Source: Amycolatopsis sp. GM8 (GTDB taxonomy: Bacteria > Actinomycetota > Actinomycetes > Mycobacteriales > Pseudonocardiaceae). From it: a DNA stretch of 64,000 nucleotides. Under the pieces are notes generated by a model. It ran no database searches, was not told the origin of the DNA, and saw only the letters and a list, made by a program, of their open reading frames with translations. The stretch spans positions 124,001-188,000 of the forward strand of contig NZ_JAJKFK010000001.1 in assembly GCF_021653975.1 (NCBI RefSeq), given 5' to 3'. Each line of letters begins with the position of its first letter. Position 1 is the first letter of the stretch. Below are positions 49,580-58,752 of this stretch, in pieces. The translations under genes were made by a program, and so were the position numbers.

Positions 49580-50391
49580 TGTTCTCCTCCGTGCGCGATG
49601 TCCAGGAACGTGGTGATGAACGCCGCGACCTCGCCGGGGCGTTCGGACTGCGGATGGTGCGCGGTGCCGCCGAGCACGACGGCGTCGGCCCGGGGCAGCA
49701 GGCCACGCAGGGAAACCGCGCGCTCGGGGGAGCCGAACGGGTCGTCGCTCCCCCACACGAACAGGACCGGCGCGGCCACGCGCGGCAGGTACTCGACGAC
49801 GCTGTCCGGTGTGCCGCGGCGGGCAGGATCGCCGGCGACGGCCAGACTCGCGGCCGTGATGCTGGCGCGGTAACGCTTTTCGACCAGCTCACCCGGAATC
49901 CGCGTCGGGTCGTGCCATTCCAGCGTCGCCATCAGCTCACGCATCGCCTCGGGATTCGGGTCCGCGTAATACTTTTCCCGCGCTCGCGCGCCGACCGGAG
50001 TTCCGCCGCCCTCGCCGAATTCCTGGGCTCCGATCAGGACGATCCGCCGGACCAGCCCGGGTTCGGTCGCGGCGAGGTGCAGGGACACCGGTCCGCCCAG
50101 CGATTGCCCGACGAGATGCGCCGCGGTGATGCCGAGCGCGGCGAGAAGCCGCCACAGCGCCGCCGCCATCGACGCATAACGCGGGCCCGCGGCGACCGGG
50201 AGAGCCGACCCGCCATAGCCGGGCAGGTCGACCAGCAGCACCGGCCGGTCCCCGAGGCGCTCGGCGACGGCGCCGAAGTCCGCGAGCGCGTGACAGCCCG
50301 GGCCGCCGCCGTGCGTGATGACCGTGACCGGCCCGGGCCGGGTCCAGTCGCCACGGCGGTGATGGCACAGGAACGCGTCACTGCCCGGCAC
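49576..50391 (-). CDS. Alpha/beta hydrolase
   Basis: The 271-residue hydrolase has VITHGGGPGCHALADF (oxyanion), LVGQSLGGPVSLHLA (Ser elbow), VWGSDDPFGSP (Asp) and the C-terminal GGTAHHPQSERP (His). GTG 50391 lies 14 bp inside the 3' end of the Rieske gene, so the two are coupled. It is the second C-C or ester hydrolase of the operon and is likely to act on a different intermediate from the hydrolase at 46343. Confidence 0.85.
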   Translation of the reverse strand: MPGSDAFLCHHRRGDWTRPGPVTVITHGGGPGCHALADFGAVAERLGDRPVLLVDLPGYGGSALPVAAGPRYASMAAALWRLLAALGITAAHLVGQSLGGPVSLHLAATEPGLVRRIVLIGAQEFGEGGGTPVGARAREKYYADPNPEAMRELMATLEWHDPTRIPGELVEKRYRASITAASLAVAGDPARRGTPDSVVEYLPRVAAPVLFVWGSDDPFGSPERAVSLRGLLPRADAVVLGGTAHHPQSERPGEVAAFITTFLDIAHGGEQ

Positions 50392-51619
50392 GGCGCACCG
50401 TGGGTTGCACTTCGAGTCCGCCGCGTTCGATGTGGCGTCGCCACGCGGTGAGCGACAGGTCGGGACGGTAGAGCTTCTCGGGCGGCGCGTCCATGACGTC
50501 GACCATCCACGCGTCCTGCGCGGTGAACTGGCCGTGGAAGAGCCAGCGCATCGCCGCGAGGTACTTGAGCTTGAACAGTTCCGCCTTCAGGCCGCGTTCG
50601 AAGCGCACCATCAGTTGCACGTACCGCACGTGGTCCTCGTCCACCGGGACGTACCACTCGTAGTGGATGAACTGCGGGTAGGCCACCCGCAGCAGGCCCG
50701 GCAGCCGGATCGACACGAAACCGGGCAGGTCCAGGCTCTCGATGACCGGGTTGACCCGGCCGGCCTTGCCGGGCCGGTCCGGCAGCGGGATCCGTTTCCA
50801 CCAGCGCCTGTTGGTGAAGGTACCCACGCCGGGGAACTCGGCCTCCCAGTGGATCTCGTCCTGTACCCGGATCAGCCACTGTCCTTTTTCGACGATCCGG
50901 GTCTTGTTCCACGCCGGCATGACCTTGAACAGCCGCCACAGCGCGGTGTTGTGCAGGTACTTGGCGTGCCCCTCGTCGAACCCGTTCTCCGCCGCGAACC
51001 GCCAGTTGCCGTCCCGGATGTCGGTACGGCCGCCGAGTACGAGCGCGTTGCCGGTCAGTTCTTCGGGAATGTCGCGATCGACGGGCGGCGGCTCCTCGCC
51101 GTCGGCGAGGTCGCCGAGGTAGACCCAGATCAGGCCCAGCCGTTCGGCCACCGGGTAGGTCGCGACCCTGACCCGGCCACAGATCGGCGAGTCGGGGCCG
51201 TCGGTGATGACCGCGTTGAGCCTGCCGTCGGCGAGCCCGTAGGTCCAGCCGTGGTACGGGCAGCTGATCGTGCCAGGGAACTGGCGGCGGCCCAGGGAAA
51301 GCGGCACCCCGCGATGCGGGCATCGGTCGTGCAGGCCGTGCACCACGTCACCGTCGCGCACGAGCACGATCCGCTCGCCCAGCACCGTGACCGGCACCGG
51401 CTTGGTGCCGACCTGGTGCGCCCACAGGGTCGGGTACCAGAAGTTGCGGAAGCCCAGCGCCGCCGCGTCGTAGGTCGGCCAGCTGGACCAGTCCTGGCCG
51501 CCCTGCACCGGCGGGCCGCTCACCGAGTCGGTCGTCACCCCGGCGCGCGGTGCGGCCGGACGCCGCCGGGGCCGGCGCGGCGCGACGTCCGGTTCGGCCG
51601 TGGTGGGGTTGTCAGGCAT
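50378..51619 (-). CDS. Rieske non-haem iron oxygenase, terminal oxygenase subunit
   Basis: The 413-residue protein has the [2Fe-2S] Rieske site Cys100-x-His102 and Cys120-xx-His123 (CPHRGVPL, SCPYHGW). The mononuclear Fe site is ENGFDEGHAKYLH, with His218 and His223. A Pro/Arg-rich tail of about 45 residues precedes the domain. Length and single-subunit form resemble phthalate/vanillate-type oxygenases (group I) with their reductase encoded next door. It hydroxylates or demethylates an aromatic ring. The gene follows the reductase by 15 bp. Confidence 0.9.
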   Translation of the reverse strand: MPDNPTTAEPDVAPRRPRRRPAAPRAGVTTDSVSGPPVQGGQDWSSWPTYDAAALGFRNFWYPTLWAHQVGTKPVPVTVLGERIVLVRDGDVVHGLHDRCPHRGVPLSLGRRQFPGTISCPYHGWTYGLADGRLNAVITDGPDSPICGRVRVATYPVAERLGLIWVYLGDLADGEEPPPVDRDIPEELTGNALVLGGRTDIRDGNWRFAAENGFDEGHAKYLHNTALWRLFKVMPAWNKTRIVEKGQWLIRVQDEIHWEAEFPGVGTFTNRRWWKRIPLPDRPGKAGRVNPVIESLDLPGFVSIRLPGLLRVAYPQFIHYEWYVPVDEDHVRYVQLMVRFERGLKAELFKLKYLAAMRWLFHGQFTAQDAWMVDVMDAPPEKLYRPDLSLTAWRRHIERGGLEVQPTVRRAGQ

Positions 51620-51634
51620 CGGGTTTCCTTCCGC

Positions 51635-52591
51635 TCACAGATCGAGCACGAGTTCCGGGGACGCGGCGCGGGACACGCACACCATGATCGAGTCGGTGTC
51701 CGCGGGATTCAGCACGGCGTCACGGTGTTCGGGACTGCCCTTGAGGACGCGGGTCTGGCAGCTGCCGCACACGCCGTCCCGGCACGCGCTCGGCACGGAA
51801 ACCCCGGCCGCGTCGAGACAGTCCATGATGGACTGTCCTGATGGGACGGTCACGGTGACGTCGGCGCGGTCACAGACCACGACGAACTCCCGTTCCGCCG
51901 CCAGCTCGCTCGCACTCGGTGTCCTGGCCTGGAAACGTTCGACGTGCAGCGCCCCGCCGGGCCAGCCGGCGGCCGCCTTCTCCACAGCCGCGAGCAAGGG
52001 TTCCGGGCCACAGCAATAGATCGCCGTGTCGTCGCGGACTTCGCCGAGCGCCGCGGCCAGGTCGATGACCCCGCGTTCGTCCTGGGGCACCAGGCATACG
52101 GCGTCCCCGTACCGCGCCAGCTCAGCCGTGAAGGCCATCGACGCGGCGGTGCGCCCGCCGTAGGTGAGCGACCACCGGGCGCCTCGTGCGGCGGCGTGCC
52201 GGATCATCGGCAGCAGCGGGGTGATCCCGATGCCGCCGGCGACGAACACGTACTCGGCGGCATCGACCAGAGCGAAATGGTTGCGAGGTCCGCCCACCTC
52301 GACCAGATCGCCGGGACGCAGTACAGAGTGCACATAGGACGAACCACCGCGCGAATCCGGTTCGAGCAGCACGCCGAGGCGGTACTCGCGACGGTTCGCC
52401 GGATCACCGCACAGCGAGTACTGCCGGACCAGCTCGCCGAGCCACAGATCGACATGCGCGCCGGGCTCCCACTCCGGGAGCAGCCGCCCCGCCGGGTCGG
52501 CCAGCGTCAGGGACAGCACTCCCTCGGATTCCTTGCGCAGCGCCCGTATTTCCAGTTCGAGGACACCGTCCGGATCGACCGTGGTCGTCAT
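51635..52591 (-). CDS. Ferredoxin reductase component (phthalate dioxygenase reductase type)
   Basis: The 318-residue electron-transfer protein has the FMN-binding RQYSLCGDP, the NAD(P)H-binding VFVAGGIGITPLLPMI, and a C-terminal plant-type [2Fe-2S] domain with CRDGVCGSCQTRV and IMVCVSRA. It passes electrons from NADH through FMN and the cluster to the Rieske oxygenase. ATG 52591 follows GGAGGTGGGG. It is first in the nine-gene operon, and the GTAC-type operator lies 14 bases upstream of the start. Confidence 0.9.
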   Translation of the reverse strand: MTTTVDPDGVLELEIRALRKESEGVLSLTLADPAGRLLPEWEPGAHVDLWLGELVRQYSLCGDPANRREYRLGVLLEPDSRGGSSYVHSVLRPGDLVEVGGPRNHFALVDAAEYVFVAGGIGITPLLPMIRHAAARGARWSLTYGGRTAASMAFTAELARYGDAVCLVPQDERGVIDLAAALGEVRDDTAIYCCGPEPLLAAVEKAAAGWPGGALHVERFQARTPSASELAAEREFVVVCDRADVTVTVPSGQSIMDCLDAAGVSVPSACRDGVCGSCQTRVLKGSPEHRDAVLNPADTDSIMVCVSRAASPELVLDL

Positions 52592-52604
52592 GCCCCACCT
52601 CCGT

Positions 52605-52624
52605 TCGTACAATGTACGGTACGA
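52605..52624. promoter_or_regulatory. GTAC-type operator before the Rieske operon
   Basis: GTAC-AAT-GTAC-G-GTAC (52607-52622), inside an outer repeat TCGTAC/GTACGA. The same spacing of three GTAC-like units (N3 then N1) occurs at 57947 and, in reverse, at 58753. It probably binds the TetR 58034-58726. Confidence 0.7.
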
Positions 52625-52687
52625 GATACCAGTAGCATTGGCAAGGATTTTTCGAAGGGATGATCGCCTTCGGTACACCCGGCGGCG

Positions 52688-55600
52688 TTACCCGAGTGCT
52701 TCGACCGCCTGCTCCACCAGACCGGCGGCGGCGTCGAGCTTCCACGCGTTGCCCGGCAGCGGGTGCGCGTGCCGGTCCAGTTCGGCGTCCACCGCGGCGC
52801 GCACTTCGGCGACCGTCGGGCGGGTGCCGCGGAGCGCGTCTTCCGCACCGGTGACCCGCCACGGGGTCGGGGCGAGTGCGCCGAGCACGAGCCGCACGTC
52901 GCGCCACGTACCGTCCACATCGGACTCGACCGCCAGCGCGGCGGACGCCGTGGCGAAATCGCCGGTGTAGAGCGCGAGCTTGGTGAACGCTCCGCGCCGG
53001 CCCAGTGCGGCGGCCGGAATCCGGATCTCGGTGATCAGCTCGTCCGCGCCGAGCACGGTCTCGCCGGGGCCCGTGTAGAAACCGGACAGCGGCACGACCC
53101 TCCGCCGTCCCTGCCCCGAGATCTCGACGGTGGCGTCCAGCGCGAGCAACACCGTCGCCAGGTCCGACGGGGTGACCGCCTGGCAGCGATGCCCGTCGAC
53201 AGCGGCGTGCTGGAACCGATGGTCGCCGAGCACGGCATAGCACGGGCTGGTCGCGCCATTGCGTTTGTAGCAGTCGAAACCGTTGCGGAAGAACCAGCAG
53301 CGCTTGGCCTGAACCAGGTTCCCGGCCACGGTCGCGGCATTGCGGATCTGCGGCGACGCGATACTCGCCACCGCGTCCACCACCATGGCCGGGACGGCCG
53401 GATGCTCCGCCAGTTCGGCCAGCGTCACGGCGGCGCCGATCCGCAGCCCGTCCTCGCCCTGCCGGATACCGCGCAACGCGGTCAGCGCCGCCACCGAGAC
53501 GAGCACCGGGGCGGGCCTGGGCTGCCGGCGTCGTTCGACCGGCAGGTCCGTGGCACCGCCGAGGACTGCGGAGTCCGGCGTGGCGAGCAACGCCGTGGCC
53601 TCGTCGAGATCCGCCGGAACGCGCACGACCGGCTGGGGCGGCGGCGGTGCCGTGGCCGCTCGGCGCGCGGGCCCGAAGCGGGTACCGACGGAGTCGAGCA
53701 GCCGGTGCACACCGAGCGGGTAGCTCCAGCGGATCGCCGCGATCCACCAGCGGCCGGGCCGCCGCCACAGCCGGTGCCCGCGCCGCCGACCGTCCTGTTC
53801 GGACAGTGCGGTGAGGATCTTGTCCGGGGTGATCGGCAGCTCGCGGACGCGCACCCCGATCGCGTCGTACACGGCGTTGGCGACGGCCGCGCCCGGCGGC
53901 ACGATCGACATCTCCCCCACGCTCTTCGCGCCATACGGCCGGGCGTCGTCGTAGCCGTCCACGATCACCGGGCGCACCTTGGGCACGTCACCGTTGCGGG
54001 GCAACGCATAGTGCAAGTAGGTGCTGTTGACGACGCGGCCGCCCTCGCGCACCAGCTCCTCGCCGAGCGCGGCCCCCAGCCCCATCACGGCGCCGCCGAC
54101 GATCTGCCCCTCGACCGCGGTCGGGTTGATCGCCGTGCCCACGTCGTGGGCGGCCACGTAGTCCGCGACGCGGACCTCGCCCGTACGCCGGTCGACCTCG
54201 ACCACCGCGCCGTGCGCGGCGAAGGCATAGCTCGGCGAGAGGTTCGCGGTGTCGCGGTCCGGCGCGAGCATTTCGGTGCCTTCGAGCAGATACGTGGTCT
54301 CGTGGCTGAGCACGCCGTCGCGGGACTCGTCGGCCAGCGGCACGAGGTCGCCGAGATCGATCGTTTCGCCGCCCGCCTCGGCCCGCCCGTGGCGGAGCAC
54401 CACCGCGTCCTGCCCCACGCCGAGCTTGCCGGCGGCGAGCTGCCGCAACCGTCCCGCCAGCTCGCCAGCGGCCTTGCCGACCGAGGACCCGGTCATGTGG
54501 GTGGCGCGGGAGGACCACGCACCGAGCTCGAAGGGAGTCCGCTCGCCGTCCATGGACAGGACTTCGACGTCGTCGACGGCAATGCCCAGCTCGTGCGCCA
54601 CGATCTGGGCGAGGATCGTGTTCTGGCCGGTGCCCGCGTCGGCGCCACCGTGCCGGATCCGCACCTGCCCGTCGGTGAACAGGTCGAGCGCCGCGTCGCT
54701 GCGGTTGGCGAACTCGTAGGCGTAAGCGCCGCTGCCGTGCATGCCCGCCGCCACGCCCCAGCCGCGCGCGATCGGTCCGCCACGGGGTCGTTCCGCCCGC
54801 GCCCGCTCCCAGTCGAGCCCGTCGCGGACCGCGATCAGGCACTCGCGCAGCCGCGTCGAGCCCACCTCGTACCCGCACAAGGTCGTGGTGCCACCGGGAG
54901 CGAGATTGCGCAGCCGCATCTCGATCGGGTCGAGTCCGAGCAGCTCCGCGATCTCGTCGACCTGCGACTCCATCGCCAGCGACACCTGCGGGGTGCCGTA
55001 GCCACGGAACTGGCCACCCGGTTGCGTCGCGGTGTCGACGAGCCGGGCCGCGTAGCGGACCCCGTCCGGCCGGTACATCGAGCCGAGCGTGATGAGCCCG
55101 ACGCGCAGCACCGAGGTGCCCATGTGGTTGTAGGAACCGTTGTCGGCCCGGATGTCCGTCTCGAGTGCCCGGATGACGCCGTCCACGTCGGCCGCCGTGC
55201 GCAAGGTCGTCTCGAAGCGGTGGCGCGGCTTGTTCGCCCCGAACTCCTCCTCCCGGCTCAGCTCGACGAGTACCGGCCGCCCGCTCGCCTTGGCCAGAGC
55301 GGCGGCCAGCACCTCGTGTTCGGAGGCCTTCGACTTGCTGCCGAACCCGCCGCCCACCGCGACCTCCCGGCACACGACCTGTTCGTGCTTCAGGCCGAGC
55401 AGGTGCGACACCTCCTTGGCGATAAACCACGGCGCCTGTGTGGAGGTCCACAGCTCCACGATCTCGCGATCGGCGTCCCAGCGAGCGAGCGTCGTGTTGG
55501 GCTCCATGCAGGCATGGGCGACGCTGGGGTAGACGAATCGTCCCTCGACCGAGACAGCCGCGCCGGCGAGCCCGGCATCGGGGTCGCCCCACACGCCGTC

Positions 55601-56065
55601 CAGAAACATCGACACGTTCGGCTCGGCTGTGGTGCGCCGATGAAGCGCGCGTGCCCGCAGTGCCCGCGCCGCCGAGACGGTCAGCGGTGCGGTCCGCCTG
55701 CGGTAGCGGACCCGGATGGCCCGGGACGCGGCGATCGCCTGCTCGCGTGTCTCGGCCGCGACCGCGGCGACCTCCTGGCCGACGTGCCGGACGACGCCGT
55801 CGGCCAGTGGGGGCCGGTCCGACAGCGGCCCACCTCGGTGTATGTAGCGGATTCCCGGCGCGAAGTCCGCCGCGGTGAGCACAGCGTGCACCCCTGGCAT
55901 GGCGCGGGCGACGGTGGTGTCGATCGAGACGATTTCGGCGTAGGCGTGCGGAGAACGCAGGATCGCACCCGTCAGATGGGCGCCCGGAAGGTCCGCGGTG
56001 TACGCGATGCCTCCCGCACTGCGCGCGTCCCAGTCGATCGGGCGGACCCGGTCACCGATGCTCAT
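52688..56065 (-). CDS. Fused molybdenum hydroxylase: Mo-cofactor large domain plus FAD domain with four-Cys insert
   Basis: The 1125-residue protein of the xanthine-dehydrogenase family has an N-terminal Mo domain (about residues 1-775). Its blocks are EVAVGGGFGSKSKASEHEVL, GGQFRGYGTPQVSLAMESQ, and the catalytic Glu in AKSVGEMSIVPPG. A linker leads to an FAD-binding domain (about 840-1125) with LGGATDLP and AGNLVQAKRCWFF. An insert there has CWFFRNGFDCYKRNG, SPC and GHRC, four Cys arranged as in the [4Fe-4S] insert of PaoB and HcrB. Usually these are separate CoxL and CoxM chains; fused eukaryotic XDH has the FAD part first. It is coupled to CoxS and would hydroxylate an N-heteroaromatic or aldehyde with water as oxygen source. 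Confidence 0.9.
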   Translation of the reverse strand: MSIGDRVRPIDWDARSAGGIAYTADLPGAHLTGAILRSPHAYAEIVSIDTTVARAMPGVHAVLTAADFAPGIRYIHRGGPLSDRPPLADGVVRHVGQEVAAVAAETREQAIAASRAIRVRYRRRTAPLTVSAARALRARALHRRTTAEPNVSMFLDGVWGDPDAGLAGAAVSVEGRFVYPSVAHACMEPNTTLARWDADREIVELWTSTQAPWFIAKEVSHLLGLKHEQVVCREVAVGGGFGSKSKASEHEVLAAALAKASGRPVLVELSREEEFGANKPRHRFETTLRTAADVDGVIRALETDIRADNGSYNHMGTSVLRVGLITLGSMYRPDGVRYAARLVDTATQPGGQFRGYGTPQVSLAMESQVDEIAELLGLDPIEMRLRNLAPGGTTTLCGYEVGSTRLRECLIAVRDGLDWERARAERPRGGPIARGWGVAAGMHGSGAYAYEFANRSDAALDLFTDGQVRIRHGGADAGTGQNTILAQIVAHELGIAVDDVEVLSMDGERTPFELGAWSSRATHMTGSSVGKAAGELAGRLRQLAAGKLGVGQDAVVLRHGRAEAGGETIDLGDLVPLADESRDGVLSHETTYLLEGTEMLAPDRDTANLSPSYAFAAHGAVVEVDRRTGEVRVADYVAAHDVGTAINPTAVEGQIVGGAVMGLGAALGEELVREGGRVVNSTYLHYALPRNGDVPKVRPVIVDGYDDARPYGAKSVGEMSIVPPGAAVANAVYDAIGVRVRELPITPDKILTALSEQDGRRRGHRLWRRPGRWWIAAIRWSYPLGVHRLLDSVGTRFGPARRAATAPPPPQPVVRVPADLDEATALLATPDSAVLGGATDLPVERRRQPRPAPVLVSVAALTALRGIRQGEDGLRIGAAVTLAELAEHPAVPAMVVDAVASIASPQIRNAATVAGNLVQAKRCWFFRNGFDCYKRNGATSPCYAVLGDHRFQHAAVDGHRCQAVTPSDLATVLLALDATVEISGQGRRRVVPLSGFYTGPGETVLGADELITEIRIPAAALGRRGAFTKLALYTGDFATASAALAVESDVDGTWRDVRLVLGALAPTPWRVTGAEDALRGTRPTVAEVRAAVDAELDRHAHPLPGNAWKLDAAAGLVEQAVEALG

Positions 56066-56544
56066 CGCGGCGGCTTCGCGGCTCGCGCGAGCGCCACGTC
56101 CGCGACGGACTCGACGATCGCGGCATACCCGGTGCAGCGGCAGATGTTGCCGGACAACGCGTGCCGGATGCGGCGGGTTCTGTCCTCTTCGGACAGTTCG
56201 GCGAGGTCTCCCCGCAGCAACGCGACCGCGTGCACGACCTGGCCTGGCGTGCAGAACCCGCACTGGAAGGCACCGGTGTCGGCGAACCGGGCCCGCAGGT
56301 CCGCGCTCTCCCCGGCCAGTCCCTCGGCGGTCTCGACGGGCTCGGTGACCAGCGCGGCCGGCGTCGTGCACGCCATCCGCGGCCGGCCGCCGACGAGGAC
56401 CGTGCAGGCGCCGCATTCGCCGCGCCCGCAAGCGATCTTGGTGGCGGTGAGGCGGAGCTGGTCGCGCAGCACCTCGGCGAGCGACCGGAGCCCGGGAGCC
56501 GCCACCTCGGCCTCGCGGCCGTTGACCACGAGCCTGTGCGTCAT
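56062..56544 (-). CDS. Molybdenum hydroxylase [2Fe-2S] subunit (CoxS-like)
   Basis: The 160-residue protein has the plant-type cluster CGRGECGACTVLVGG with a fourth Cys in RMACTT, and the second cluster in CGFCTPGQ and ICRCTGY, the eight Cys residues of the small subunit. ATG 56544 overlaps the transporter stop, and its stop overlaps the start of the fused Mo-FAD gene. It passes electrons between the Mo site and the FAD domain. Confidence 0.92.
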   Translation of the reverse strand: MTHRLVVNGREAEVAAPGLRSLAEVLRDQLRLTATKIACGRGECGACTVLVGGRPRMACTTPAALVTEPVETAEGLAGESADLRARFADTGAFQCGFCTPGQVVHAVALLRGDLAELSEEDRTRRIRHALSGNICRCTGYAAIVESVADVALARAAKPPR

Positions 56545-57863
56545 CCCGCGGCCGCCTCCGTTCCGAGTTTCTCCTGCGCTGCCACGGTTCCCTCCGGGCG
56601 CACCGCCGGCATCAGGTAGCCCGCCACGAGGGTGACGATCCCGACGCCGGTCATGTACCACGCGATTCCGGTCCAGCCGCCGGTCGCCTCCAAAATAGAC
56701 GCTCCGATCGTGGGTGCGAAGGCATTGCCCGCGATGGTGCCGATCGTGAACCCGATCGACATCCCGCTGAACCGCAGCGGCGTCGGGAAGACCTGCGAGA
56801 AGAACGCCGGGAACACCGCGTAGTTGGCGGAGTAGGCGATGAACAGCAGGACGAAGCCCAGCAGCATGAGACCGTACTGGCGCGTGTTCAGCAGCGCGAA
56901 CCAGGCGAACGGCACCACCACGAGGCCGGCCGCACCGGCGAGGAAGACCCGCCGCACACCCACCCGGTCGGCCACCCTGCCGAACCACGGGACACAGATC
57001 AGCACCACGAACGCGGCGGGCAGCAGCACACCGAGCATCGCCGTGTTGCTCTTGCCCAGCGCGAGCTTCCCGTAGGTGAGCGAGAAAACGGACGCCATCG
57101 TGAAAGCCACACCGGCGGCGACCGTCCCCAGCGTCACGAGCGCCACCATGCCACCCGACCGGCGCAGCACGTCCACGATCGGCAGCTTGTGCACTTCGCC
57201 CTGCTGCTTGATGTCCGCGAAGTCGGGGCTCTCGTGCAGGGATGTCCGGACGACGAGGCCGACGATCACGAGAACGGCGCTCAACAGGAACGGCACCCGC
57301 CAGCCCCACGAGTACAGCTGGGCCTCCGGCAGCTGGACCACGAGCAGGAACACACCATTGGCCAGCATCATGCCGGCCGTCGTCCCGGTGTTGACCACGG
57401 AACCGAAGAAGCCGCGGCGGCCCGGCGCGGAGTGCTCGACGGTCATCAGCACAGCACCGCCGTACTCGCCGCCGAGCGAGATGCCCTGCAGGATCCGGGC
57501 CGCGACCAGCAGGATCGGCGCCGCGACGCCGATCTGACCGTAGGTCGGCAGCAGTCCGATCAGGACGGTCGAAACACCCATCCCGGTCAGGGTGATCACG
57601 AGGATGGACTTGCGGCCGACCCGGTCGCCGAGATGCCCGAACACCAGGGCGCCCAGCGGGCGGGCGACGTAACCGACGGCGAAGCTCGACAGCGAGATCA
57701 GGGTGCCCACCACGGGATCGGCGGCGGGAAAGAACAGTTTGGCGAACAGCACCGACGCCGCGAAACCGTAGATCGCGAAGTCGTAGTACTCGATGGTCGT
57801 GCCGAGCCAGCTGGCCAGTACCGCTCTGGTCGTCTGACGTGGGGGCCGGGGTGTGGTGGACAT
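56541..57863 (-). CDS. MFS transporter, MHS family
   Basis: The 440-residue permease has SWLGTTIEYYDFAIYGFAAS, the MHS N-terminus; GHLGDRVGRKSIL; LQGISLGGEYGGAVLMTVEH; and 12 hydrophobic segments. It is a proton-coupled importer of an organic acid or a zwitterion and probably brings in the substrate of the Mo hydroxylase and Rieske system, whose genes follow it directly. The GTAC-type operator is about 80 bases upstream of ATG 57863. Confidence 0.88.
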   Translation of the reverse strand: MSTTPRPPRQTTRAVLASWLGTTIEYYDFAIYGFAASVLFAKLFFPAADPVVGTLISLSSFAVGYVARPLGALVFGHLGDRVGRKSILVITLTGMGVSTVLIGLLPTYGQIGVAAPILLVAARILQGISLGGEYGGAVLMTVEHSAPGRRGFFGSVVNTGTTAGMMLANGVFLLVVQLPEAQLYSWGWRVPFLLSAVLVIVGLVVRTSLHESPDFADIKQQGEVHKLPIVDVLRRSGGMVALVTLGTVAAGVAFTMASVFSLTYGKLALGKSNTAMLGVLLPAAFVVLICVPWFGRVADRVGVRRVFLAGAAGLVVVPFAWFALLNTRQYGLMLLGFVLLFIAYSANYAVFPAFFSQVFPTPLRFSGMSIGFTIGTIAGNAFAPTIGASILEATGGWTGIAWYMTGVGIVTLVAGYLMPAVRPEGTVAAQEKLGTEAAAG

Positions 57864-57944
57864 GGGTTTCCTCCGGGAATGCGGCCGGAGCTACACGTCT
57901 GGCTGACAGCGGCTCACGGGTCACGGCTCGGGCGCCTGAAGTTC

Positions 57945-57962
57945 TCGTACTATGTACGGTTC
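57945..57962. promoter_or_regulatory. GTAC-type operator before the transporter-hydroxylase operon
   Basis: GTAC-TAT-GTAC-G-GTTC (57947-57962); the 16 bases from 57945 differ at one position from those at 52605. It is located in the 170-bp gap between the transporter start and the end of the TetR gene. Confidence 0.7.
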
Positions 57963-58033
57963 AGTGCACGAGTGTCAAGGACGCGGGCATGCCGGTAACC
58001 GGGGAAACCTGATTGTCACAAGACAGCGGCGCG

Positions 58034-58726
58034 TCAGGAGCCGGTCGCGTCCCGTTCGACGAGGCGCAGCGTGCTGTCGATGTACGCCTCGACACCGGCG
58101 GCGAACTGCTCGTCACCGGGCAGCGTGGCGACATGTTCGGCGAGCCCGACGACGAGCGGGAAGTCGTCGATCGGCAGTCCGGAGTAGAAATGCACGCGCT
58201 GCCTGCGGATCTCCGCGACGTCGGCGTCGTCCTCGCGACCCCAGCTGCGGGGCGTCTGGTAGCTCACGAAGCCGATCGCGTAGGTGATGAGAAAGCCGTA
58301 GCAGCGGACGGCCAGCGGCCCCGGGATCCCCGCGTCGACGAAACGCCGCAGCACGGCCTCCATCGCACCCCGCAACGCTTCCTGGCTGTCGGTGACCCGG
58401 GTCGCGAGCAGGCGGGCGGCGCTCGGATGCTCGCGCATCATGGCAAGGAGGGCGTAGGCGACCGCGCGCAACGCGTCGGCAGGACCGCTGTCCGGTTCGT
58501 CCGGCAACCGCAGCTGGCCGAGGACATGGTCGGCCATCGCGTCGAGGATCTCTTCCCGGCTGCGGAAGTAGCTGTAGAGGGTCATCGCGCCGACGTTGAG
58601 ATCGGCGGCGAGCCTCCGCACCGTCAGCCGGTCGAGGTCGGCCTCCTCGTCCGCGATCCGCAAGGCGGCCTTGACGATCAGCTCGGGGGTCAACGACGTC
58701 TTGCGCGTCGCCTTCTCCTGCCGCAT
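58034..58726 (-). CDS. TetR family regulator, candidate regulator of the aromatic operons
   Basis: The 230-residue protein has a basic N-terminus (QEKATRKTSLTPELIVKAAL), an HTH of DLDRLTVRRLAADLNVGAMT and a C-terminal TetR_C domain as in TetR class regulators (MREHPSAARLLATRVTDS, VRCYGFLITYAIGF). ATG 58726 has GGGAGG upstream. A GTAC-repeat site is 27 bases before the start, and two related sites precede the two large operons. It is therefore the likely common repressor; the ligand would be an aromatic intermediate. Confidence 0.85.
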   Translation of the reverse strand: MRQEKATRKTSLTPELIVKAALRIADEEADLDRLTVRRLAADLNVGAMTLYSYFRSREEILDAMADHVLGQLRLPDEPDSGPADALRAVAYALLAMMREHPSAARLLATRVTDSQEALRGAMEAVLRRFVDAGIPGPLAVRCYGFLITYAIGFVSYQTPRSWGREDDADVAEIRRQRVHFYSGLPIDDFPLVVGLAEHVATLPGDEQFAAGVEAYIDSTLRLVERDATGS

Positions 58727-58752
58727 GATCGCGCCCTCCCCTCGTGTCAACC

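Noticed and set aside
52763..56635. Very long plus-strand open frame (over 1200 codons) opposite the Mo-FAD hydroxylase
   Set aside because: It is antisense to a gene with clear motifs, Arg/Pro/His-rich and without any domain; typical of high-GC shadow frames.
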